A DNA stretch of 64,000 nucleotides from Rhizobacter terrae (GTDB lineage Bacteria; Pseudomonadota; Gammaproteobacteria; Burkholderiales; Burkholderiaceae_C). The stretch is taken from positions 1,116,001 to 1,180,000 of the forward strand of contig NZ_QUSW01000001.1 in assembly GCF_003852895.1 (NCBI RefSeq), written 5' to 3'. Positions 52,726 to 64,000 of this stretch are shown here, piece by piece. Each line of letters starts with the position of its first letter. The first letter of the stretch is position 1. The position numbers and the translations under genes are program-made. Under the pieces are notes generated by a model that saw only the letters and a list, made by a program, of their open reading frames with translations, was not told the DNA's origin and ran no database searches.

Positions 52726-52748
52726 ACTCGTTAGTCTCGAGTTGGTTT

Positions 52749-52780
52749 AAGAGCCGGCCTCAGGGCCGGCTCTTTTCATT
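52749..52780 (+). terminator. Intrinsic terminator of the PEP-CTERM gene
   Basis: Perfect 11-bp stem AAGAGCCGGCC / GGCCGGCTCTT with a TCAG loop, then TTCATT. Confidence 0.85.
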
Positions 52781-52802
52781 GGCAACGGCAACTCGTCAAG
52801 AC

Positions 52803-52832
52803 AAAAGGGCCTGCATTCGTGAAGGCCCTTTT
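52803..52832 (-). terminator. Intrinsic terminator of htpG
   Basis: Perfect 10-bp stem AAAAGGGCCT / AGGCCCTTTT with a ten-base loop, 20 bases past the htpG stop on the minus strand. The U-run lies within the stem end. Confidence 0.75.
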
Positions 52833-52851
52833 GCTTCCAGCGGCTCCTGTT

Positions 52852-54732
52852 TCAGCCAACCAGCAACGAGTTCACGCGCTTCACGTATGCGGCGGGATCT
52901 TCGAGATGCCCGCCTTCGGCCAGCAAGGCCTGGTCGAAGAGGATGTGCGCCAGGTCGTCGAAATGCGCACTGCCATCCAGCCGCTTGACCAGCGCATGTT
53001 CGGCATTCACTTCCAGGATGGGCTTGGCCGACGGTGCGCTCTGGCCGGCCTGCTTGAGCAGGCGCGCCAGGTGGCCGCTCATGTCGCCCTCCTCCACCAC
53101 GAGGCACGCCGGTGAATCCACCAGGCGCGTGGTGACGCGCACATCCTTCGCGCGGTCCTTGAGCGACTCCTTCAATCGATCGAGGATGGGCTTGAACGCC
53201 TGCGCAGCCTGCTCGGCCTGCTTCTTCTCCTCTTCGTCCTGCAGCGTGCCCAGGTCCACCGAGCCCTTGGCGACGCTTTGCAGCGGCTTGCCATCGAACT
53301 CGTACAGATGGCTCAGCATCCACTCATCGACACGGTCGGTGAGCAGCAGCACCTCGATACCCTTCTTGCGGAAGATCTCCAGCTGCGGGCTGCTCTTGGC
53401 CGCGGCGGGGCTGTCAGCGGTGATGTAGTAGATGGCCTCCTGGCCCTCCTTCATGCGACTCACGTAGTCCGCAAAGCTCACGCCTTCCTCGGCATGCGTG
53501 GACGCGAAGCGCAGCAGCTTCGACAGGCGCTCCTGGTTGGCGTGGTCCTCGCCCACGCCCTCCTTGAGCACCACGCCGAAGTCAGCCCAGAACTTCGCGT
53601 ACTTCTCACGCTCGGCGGCGTCCTCGCTGTCCGCCAGCGACTCCAGCATCGACAGCACGCGCTTGGTCGAGCCCTCGCGGATGGCCTTCACGTCGCGGCT
53701 TTCCTGCAGCAGCTCGCGCGAGACGTTGAGCGGCAAGTCGGCGCTGTCGATCACGCCCTTGACGAAGCGCAGGTACACCGGCATCAACGCCTCGGCGTCG
53801 TCCATGATGAACACGCGCTTGACGTACAGCTTCACGCCGCCGCGCTTGTCACGGTTCCACAGGTCGAAAGGCGCCTTGGCCGGAATAAACAGCAGCTGCG
53901 TGTACTCGCTGCGGCCTTCCACGCGGTTGTGCGTGTAGGCCAGCGGCGCTTCGCTGTCGTAGCTGATCTGCTTGTAGAACTCCTGGTACTGCTCGGGCGT
54001 GATCTCGCTCTTGTTGCGCGTCCACAGGGCCGCGGCCTTGTTGACCGGCGCCCATTCCTCGCGCGTGACCTGCTTCTGCGCCTCGGCATCCCACTCCTCC
54101 TTCTGCATGAGGATGGGCAGCGAGATGTGGTCGGAGTACTTGGAGGCGATGGACTTGAGCTTCCAGCCGCTCAGGAACTCCTCCTCGCCATGGCGCAGGT
54201 GCAGGATGACCGACGTGCCGCGGGTGGCACGGTCAATGGTCTCCACCTCGAACTCGCCCGCACCTTCGGACACCCAGCGCACGCCTTCGGAAGCCGGCAG
54301 CCCGGCGCGGCGTGATTCCACCGTGATGCGGTCGGCCACGATGAAGCCGCTGTAGAAGCCCACGCCGAACTGGCCGATGAGCTGGGCATCCTTCTTCTGG
54401 TCGCCCTCCAGCTTGGCCATGAACTCGCGCGTGCCGCTCTTGGCGATGGTGCCCAGGTTGGCCACCGCTTCATCCGCCGACAGGCCGATGCCGTTGTCGG
54501 TGATGGTGATGGTCTTGGCCTCGGCATCGAAGCTCACCCGCACCTCGAGGTTGGGCTGGTCCTCGTACAGCTCGGGCTTGTTCAGCGCCTCGAAGCGCAG
54601 CTTGTCGCAGGCATCGGAGGCATTGGAGATCAGTTCGCGAAGGAAGATCTCCTTGTTGGAATACAGCGAGTGGGTGACGAGGTGCAGGATCTGCTTGACC
54701 TCGGCCTGGAATGAAAGCGTCTGTTTGTCCAT
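52852..54732 (-). CDS. htpG: Chaperone protein HtpG (Hsp90)
   Basis: 626 residues from ATG 54732. Cytoplasmic ATP-dependent chaperone. The N-domain has [54 protein letters not shown] and [13 protein letters not shown]; the middle domain SLPILM and [23 protein letters not shown]; the C-terminal dimer domain ends [16 protein letters not shown]-like. All ATP-lid motifs are present. Monocistronic, with terminators on both sides. Confidence 0.99.
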   Translation of the reverse strand: MDKQTLSFQAEVKQILHLVTHSLYSNKEIFLRELISNASDACDKLRFEALNKPELYEDQPNLEVRVSFDAEAKTITITDNGIGLSADEAVANLGTIAKSGTREFMAKLEGDQKKDAQLIGQFGVGFYSGFIVADRITVESRRAGLPASEGVRWVSEGAGEFEVETIDRATRGTSVILHLRHGEEEFLSGWKLKSIASKYSDHISLPILMQKEEWDAEAQKQVTREEWAPVNKAAALWTRNKSEITPEQYQEFYKQISYDSEAPLAYTHNRVEGRSEYTQLLFIPAKAPFDLWNRDKRGGVKLYVKRVFIMDDAEALMPVYLRFVKGVIDSADLPLNVSRELLQESRDVKAIREGSTKRVLSMLESLADSEDAAEREKYAKFWADFGVVLKEGVGEDHANQERLSKLLRFASTHAEEGVSFADYVSRMKEGQEAIYYITADSPAAAKSSPQLEIFRKKGIEVLLLTDRVDEWMLSHLYEFDGKPLQSVAKGSVDLGTLQDEEEKKQAEQAAQAFKPILDRLKESLKDRAKDVRVTTRLVDSPACLVVEEGDMSGHLARLLKQAGQSAPSAKPILEVNAEHALVKRLDGSAHFDDLAHILFDQALLAEGGHLEDPAAYVKRVNSLLVG

Positions 54733-54814
54733 GTTTGTCCCGTGTCTTTCGGAGGCCGAAACAACCGGCCGCGCGCGAAAAAGTAGGGGCGATTGTGGAC
54801 GATTCAAGAGGACA

Positions 54815-54845
54815 TAAAAAAGGGCCGACCCCAAGGGGACGGCCC
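54815..54845 (-). terminator. Intrinsic terminator of the pullulanase gene
   Basis: On the minus strand, GGGCCGTCCCC pairs with GGGGTCGGCCC (one mismatch), then TTTTTTT. It lies about 55 bases after the pulA stop and separates it from htpG. Confidence 0.88.
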
Positions 54846-54898
54846 AACGGTCGCGCACAGCCCAAGGTGGGCCGCTCGCCGCTCTCTCAACTGCCTGT

Positions 54899-58435
<3,537 letters not shown>

Positions 58436-58477
58436 GCCGAACTCCTCAGTTAAGGACGGTGCGGATGGTATGGAGTC

Positions 58478-58574
58478 AAACTACAAATCAACTCCGGGGA
58501 GTTTCCCTAGGTTTAGTGATGTTCTTACTGTAGTTTCAGCAAGGACGTTGCCGATTACATGTACCTCAACTACA
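58478..58574. repeat. Three AACTACA motifs in the pulA/amylase intergenic region
   Basis: AAACTACA at 58478-58485 (plus), the same 8-mer at 58529-58536 (minus), and AACTACA at 58568-58574 (plus), in about 100 bases of the divergent promoter region. They could be operators of a shared sugar regulator; the third partly overlaps the predicted -10 of the amylase promoter. Confidence 0.5.
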
Positions 58575-58576
58575 TT
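58548..58576 (+). promoter_or_regulatory. Probable sigma-70 promoter of the amylase gene
   Basis: -35 TTGCCG (58548-58553), 17-base spacer, -10 TACATT (58571-58576). The start would be near 58583, 24 bases before the ATG. Confidence 0.55.
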
Positions 58577-58606
58577 GCCTTTCATTCCATTCACTTTGAG
58601 CTGCCC

Positions 58607-60226
<1,620 letters not shown>

Positions 60227-60325
60227 GGAGCACCCACCGACCCTCTTCTCCTCGTGGGAGAGACCCGGCGCAGTCATCTCCTTCGGTTACCGTGCCCCGC
60301 AGAACTTGCGTAAGCTGCGGGCCCT

Positions 60326-61570
60326 ATGACCGAACTGACCTCGCTGGTGAGCCTGGACAAGCCGCTGTGGACCCTGGAGGGCCTGCGCACCGCACCGCCC
60401 GTGCTGGGCCTGGCGCTGATGATGGTGCTGGCCGTGGTGCTGGCCGACGTGCTGCATCGCTATGCGCGGCTGCCGCGGCCGCTGGGCCACATGCTGGTGG
60501 GCGTGCTCGCCAGCCCGCTGGTGCTGCGCCTGCTGGAGCGCACCGAGCTCGATGCCTGGAAGCCGCTGATCGATCTCGCCATCGGCGTGCTGGTGTTCGA
60601 GCTGGGCACGCGCATCCGTCCCCGGTGGCTCATCGACAACCCATCGCTCGCGCTGACCTGCCTGCTCGAAGGCGCACTGGCCGGCCTGGCGGTGACCTTC
60701 TCCCTGAACTGGCTGGGTGCGCCGATGCTGTCGGCCGCGGTGGCCGGCATCGTGGCCATGTCCACCTCGCCGGTCATCACGCTGGCGGTGCTGCACGACG
60801 TGAAGCCACGCGGGCAAGTCACCGAACGACTGCTGATGATGACCGCCGTCAACAGCGTGATGGCGATGCTGGCGCTCAAGGTGTGGCACGTCATCGCCGC
60901 CTCGGCCGACCATGACTTCGTGAGCACCTCGGCCAGTGCGGTATGGGTGGTGGCCGGCTCCTTCCTGCTGGGCGCCGTGTGCGGGCTGCTGCTGGACGTG
61001 CTGGGCCGGCGAGTGAGCGGCACGGGCGCGATCCCGGTGCTCCAGATCGCGCTGGTGACCATCGCCATCATCCTGGCCGTGCAGTGGACGCTTTCGCCGC
61101 TGCTCGCGCTGCTGGTGGCCGGCGTGGTGGCACGCACCCGCATGCGGCACGGCCTCACCGTCGAGCCGCAGCTGGGCTCGGCCGGCGCGGCGCTGGGTGT
61201 CGCCTTGTTCCTCTGCCTGGGCCTGCTGCTCACGCTGGACCACATCGGCTCGCTGTGGCCCTGGGTGCTGGCGATCATCGCCGCGCGGTTGCTGGGCAAG
61301 GGCCTCGCCGTGGCAGCGCTGAGCCGGCCCAGCGGCCTCGGATGGCGGCAGTCCGCCGCGCTCATCGTCGCCCTGCAACCCATGAGCAGCCTGGCCGTGC
61401 TGCTCGCAGCCGACACCTTCAACTGGACCTCGCAGTTCCCCGGCGCCGACAAGTCGGTGATGCAGGCGCTGCTGGCCGCCACGACCTTGATGCAACTCAC
61501 CGGACCGCTGTGGACGGCGCTGGCGCTCAAGCAGATGGCGCGTGAAGCCGACGCGGAGGTGGTCGCATGA
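60326..61570 (+). CDS. Cation:proton antiporter family membrane protein (CPA2-like)
   Basis: 414 residues with about eleven to twelve membrane helices. It has [35 protein letters not shown] (the acidic ion site), [17 protein letters not shown] and [10 protein letters not shown]-like segments as in Na+(K+)/H+ antiporters. No TrkA-N (RCK) domain follows. Ion specificity is unknown. It is coupled by ATGA to ybdK. No link to the starch genes is evident. Confidence 0.85.
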   Translation: MTELTSLVSLDKPLWTLEGLRTAPPVLGLALMMVLAVVLADVLHRYARLPRPLGHMLVGVLASPLVLRLLERTELDAWKPLIDLAIGVLVFELGTRIRPRWLIDNPSLALTCLLEGALAGLAVTFSLNWLGAPMLSAAVAGIVAMSTSPVITLAVLHDVKPRGQVTERLLMMTAVNSVMAMLALKVWHVIAASADHDFVSTSASAVWVVAGSFLLGAVCGLLLDVLGRRVSGTGAIPVLQIALVTIAIILAVQWTLSPLLALLVAGVVARTRMRHGLTVEPQLGSAGAALGVALFLCLGLLLTLDHIGSLWPWVLAIIAARLLGKGLAVAALSRPSGLGWRQSAALIVALQPMSSLAVLLAADTFNWTSQFPGADKSVMQALLAATTLMQLTGPLWTALALKQMAREADAEVVA

Positions 61571-62700
61571 GCCTTGCCGAATTCACCACCTCCGAACCGC
61601 TGACCCTGGGCGTCGAGCTCGAACTCCAGCTCGTCAGCACGCACGACTTTGACCTCGCACCTCAGGCCGAAGACCTGCTGCGCGTGCTCAAGAACCACAC
61701 TGGCGCCTGGGACGTGAAGCCCGAGATCACGCGCAGCATGATCGAGATCGGCACCAGCATCCAGACCGAGCACGGCCCGCTGCTGGCGGAGCTGAACGAC
61801 CTGCGCCGCCAGCTCAGCGACGGCTCGCGCAAGCTCAACATCGCCATCGGCGGCGGTGGAACGCATGCGTACCAGCACTGGAGCGCACAGCAGATCTTTC
61901 CCACCGAGCGCTTTCGCTACATCAGCGAGCTGTACGGCTACCTCGCCAAGCAGTTCACCGTGTTCGGCCAGCACGTGCACGTCGGCTGCGAGAACGGCGA
62001 CACGGCCCTGTGGCTGCTGCATGCGCTGTCGCGCTACGTGCCGCACTTCATCGCGCTGTCGGCCTCGTCACCCTTCGTGCAAGGGCAGGACACCGGCTTC
62101 GACTCGGCACGCCTGAACTCCGTGTTCGCCTTCCCGCTGTCGGGCCGCGCACCGTTCGCACTGACATGGGACGAGTTCGGCCGCTACTTCGACAAGATGA
62201 CCAGCACCGGCGTCGTGCAGTCGATGAAGGACTTCTACTGGGACATCCGCCCCAAGCCCGAGTTCGGCACCATCGAGCTGCGCGTGTGCGACACGCCGCT
62301 CACCGTCGCCAAGGCCGCGGCCCTGGCCTGCTACCTGCAGTGCCTGTGCCGCTACCTGCGCGAGGAGAAACCCTTCCAGCCCGAGGAAGACGACTACCTC
62401 GTCTACACCTTCAACCGCTTCCAGGCCTGCCGCTTCGGGCTGGACGGCGAGATCGTGGACCCCAAGACCAAGGAACGCCACAAGCTGCGCGACGACATCC
62501 TGCGCACGCTGGCGCGCATCGACGAACATGCGCTGGACCTGCGCGCGCTGGACGCGAGCAACCTTCTGCGCGACAGCCTCTTCGCAGGCAACGACGCCCA
62601 CGCCCTGCGCGAGCAGCGCCGCCAGGGCCTGCCCTTGCCGGCCGTGGTGGAATGGGCGACCGAACGCTGGATGAATGAAGCGAGGAAGGACGAGACATGA
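61567..62700 (+). CDS. ybdK: YbdK family carboxylate-amine ligase (GCS2-like)
   Basis: 377 residues. Member of the glutamate-cysteine ligase type 2 family. The opening [19 protein letters not shown] holds the metal-binding Glu pair; later come [40 protein letters not shown] and [15 protein letters not shown]. YbdK has weak gamma-glutamylcysteine ligase activity and its physiological role is unsettled. It overlaps the antiporter stop and the panE start, both ATGA. Confidence 0.92.
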   Translation: MSLAEFTTSEPLTLGVELELQLVSTHDFDLAPQAEDLLRVLKNHTGAWDVKPEITRSMIEIGTSIQTEHGPLLAELNDLRRQLSDGSRKLNIAIGGGGTHAYQHWSAQQIFPTERFRYISELYGYLAKQFTVFGQHVHVGCENGDTALWLLHALSRYVPHFIALSASSPFVQGQDTGFDSARLNSVFAFPLSGRAPFALTWDEFGRYFDKMTSTGVVQSMKDFYWDIRPKPEFGTIELRVCDTPLTVAKAAALACYLQCLCRYLREEKPFQPEEDDYLVYTFNRFQACRFGLDGEIVDPKTKERHKLRDDILRTLARIDEHALDLRALDASNLLRDSLFAGNDAHALREQRRQGLPLPAVVEWATERWMNEARKDET

Positions 62701-63695
62701 AGGTTTGCATCGTCGGGGCAGGCGCCATTGGCGGGCTGTTCGCGGGGTGGATGGGCTCGCGGCTGCCGGCCGGTGAGGTGACGCTGAGCGCCCTGGCCCG
62801 CGGAGAAACGCTGGCCGCATTGAAGCGCGAGGGCCTCACGCTGGACACCGGCAGCGAGACCGTGCGCGTGCCGGTCAAGGCCGCCGCCGATGCCGCCGAA
62901 CTCGGCCCGCAGGATTTGGTGGTCGTGGCCGTCAAGGGCCCCGCCCTGGCCGCGGTGGCGCCCGCCGTGCAGAAGATGCTGCATGCCGACACCATCGTGC
63001 TGGTGGCCATGAACGGCGTGCCCTGGTGGTTCTTCGATGGCCTCGGCGGCGAACTCGACAGCCTGCACCTGGCGTCGGTAGACCCCGGCGATGCGGTGCG
63101 CCAGCACATCCCGCTCCAGCACGTGGTCGGCTGCGTCGTGCATCTGAGCGCTGCCACACCTGCGCCCGGGCGCGTGAAGCACGTGATGGGCAACGGACTC
63201 ATCATCGGCGAGCCGGCAGGCGGCGTCTCGCAGCGCGTGACCCGGCTGGCCGACGTGCTCAACCGCGCGGGATTCGCCACCACGGCCAGCGACCGCATCC
63301 AGCGCGACATCTGGTTCAAGCTGTGGGGCAACATGACCATGAACCCCATCTCTGCACTGACGGGCGCCACCGCCGACCGCGTGCTCGACGACCCGCTGGT
63401 GCGCGACTACTGCCGCGCGGTGATGGTGGAAGCCAAGGAGATCGGCGCGCGCATCGGCCTGCCCATCGACCAGACGCCCGAGCAGCGGCATGAAGTGACG
63501 CGCAAGCTCGGCGCGTTCAAGACCTCGATGCTGCAGGACGTGGAAGGCGGCCGGCCGCTGGAGATCGACGCGCTGGTGGGCTCGGTGCGCGAGATCGGGC
63601 AGCAGCTGAAGCTCAGCACGCCACACCTGGACTCGCTGCTGGGCATGATCCGGCTCATGGCGCAAGTGAAGGGATTGGCGCCTCAACCCCGATGA
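62697..63695 (+). CDS. panE: 2-dehydropantoate 2-reductase (KPR family)
   Basis: 332 residues. NADPH-dependent reduction of ketopantoate to pantoate for pantothenate and CoA. The Rossmann opening is [23 protein letters not shown] motifs are [25 protein letters not shown]-like [32 protein letters not shown] (catalytic Lys) and the C-terminal [20 protein letters not shown]. The family also contains enzymes acting on other 2-keto acids. It overlaps the FAD gene. Confidence 0.88.
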   Translation: MKVCIVGAGAIGGLFAGWMGSRLPAGEVTLSALARGETLAALKREGLTLDTGSETVRVPVKAAADAAELGPQDLVVVAVKGPALAAVAPAVQKMLHADTIVLVAMNGVPWWFFDGLGGELDSLHLASVDPGDAVRQHIPLQHVVGCVVHLSAATPAPGRVKHVMGNGLIIGEPAGGVSQRVTRLADVLNRAGFATTASDRIQRDIWFKLWGNMTMNPISALTGATADRVLDDPLVRDYCRAVMVEAKEIGARIGLPIDQTPEQRHEVTRKLGAFKTSMLQDVEGGRPLEIDALVGSVREIGQQLKLSTPHLDSLLGMIRLMAQVKGLAPQPR

Positions 63696-64000
63696 GCCTG
63701 CGCAACTACTACGACGAGACCATCGGCCAGCGCCCCGTGCGCCCTGAACTGCAGGGCGTGGTCGAGGCCGATGTCTGCATCGTCGGCGCAGGCTTCGCGG
63801 GCATGGCCACCGCACTGGGCCTGCTGGAACGCGGCACGAAGAACGTCGTCGTGCTCGATGCCGAACGCGTGGGCTTCGGCGCCTCCGGGCGCAACGGCGG
63901 CTTCGTGTTCGGCGGCTACAGCCTGGACTGCGCCGACCTGCTCGATCACCTGGGCGAGGCGCGCGCCCGCCACATCTACGGCCTCACGCGCCAGGCGGTG
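63692..64000 (+). CDS. FAD-dependent amine oxidoreductase (DAO family), N-terminal fragment cut by window end
   Basis: The first 103 residues from ATG 63692 (ATGA overlap with panE). It has [20 protein letters not shown], the dinucleotide fold ADVCIVGAGFAGMATALGLLERG and the FAD-contacting GFGASGRNGGFVFGGYSLD. This N-terminus matches the PuuB/OrdL-like gamma-glutamylputrescine oxidase branch of the DAO family. The gene continues beyond the window. Confidence 0.85.
   Translation, partial: MSLRNYYDETIGQRPVRPELQGVVEADVCIVGAGFAGMATALGLLERGTKNVVVLDAERVGFGASGRNGGFVFGGYSLDCADLLDHLGEARARHIYGLTRQAV

Overview
The window is one contiguous stretch of a high-GC, Gram-negative chromosome. It most resembles a Comamonadaceae-type member of the Burkholderiales (Betaproteobacteria). 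The basis is the Burkholderiales-type porin, a Bug-family periplasmic binding protein, a type II secretion cluster with gspN between gspM and gspD, the block rplM-rpsI / bactofilin / erpA / anmK / M23 peptidase / tyrS, and a PEP-CTERM protein. I cannot fix the genus. No rRNA, tRNA, CRISPR array, prophage or insertion sequence was seen.

Layout. (1) 1-6.9 kb: the 3' end of lysA, converging with a six-gene minus-strand peptide/opine-type ABC operon that contains an M20 amidohydrolase. (2) 7-12.8 kb: a porin, coq7, an OsmC protein, a candidate small RNA, a REP-like palindrome, ilvA and a divergent cobT-like gene. (3) 12.8-24 kb: type II secretion genes, with gspC divergent from gspGHIJKLMNDEF. 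(4) 24-29.8 kb: a Lon-like AAA+ ATPase without a protease domain, a HopJ-family gene, a lone Liv-type binding protein co-transcribed with a Crp/Fnr regulator, a 5'-nucleotidase, an unknown gene and a SnoaL-like gene. (5) 29.8-40.5 kb: a second Crp/Fnr regulator, divergent from an operon with an acyl-CoA ligase, a complete Liv-type ABC transporter, a small unknown protein and a PaaK-like ligase, followed by a Bug protein. (6) 40.6-50 kb: housekeeping genes (dtd, a CDF exporter, tyrS, an M23 peptidase, anmK, erpA, bactofilin, rpsI, rplM). (7) 50-64 kb: DUF2726, srkA, a PEP-CTERM protein, htpG, two secreted lipoprotein starch enzymes (pullulanase and alpha-amylase, divergent), a CPA2 antiporter, ybdK, panE and the start of an FAD oxidoreductase.

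The most interesting signal is a pair of matching promoters, one upstream of the lone binding-protein/Crp operon (minus strand) and one upstream of the ligase/Liv operon (plus strand). Each carries a TGTCG-N6-CGACA palindrome, exactly 20 bases of spacer and the same -10 hexamer TAGCAT. This puts the palindrome centre at about -41.5, the classical class II position for Crp-family activators. The two Crp/Fnr proteins encoded alongside share the recognition-helix residues SRQRVN. I infer an uptake-and-CoA-activation regulon for an unknown organic acid, spread over two loci.

The second is a roughly 94-nt small RNA gene at 9738-9831. It has a good sigma-70 promoter, a 7-bp stem with a GNRA loop, a CU-rich anti-Shine-Dalgarno stretch and a strong intrinsic terminator.

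How the parts may work together: the type II machinery could export the starch enzymes, since pullulanase is the classic type II substrate. The peptide transporter and its amidohydrolase would import and cleave an acylated amino acid or peptide. The Liv system and its two ligases would import and activate a carboxylic acid. These links are inferences from gene order and family knowledge.
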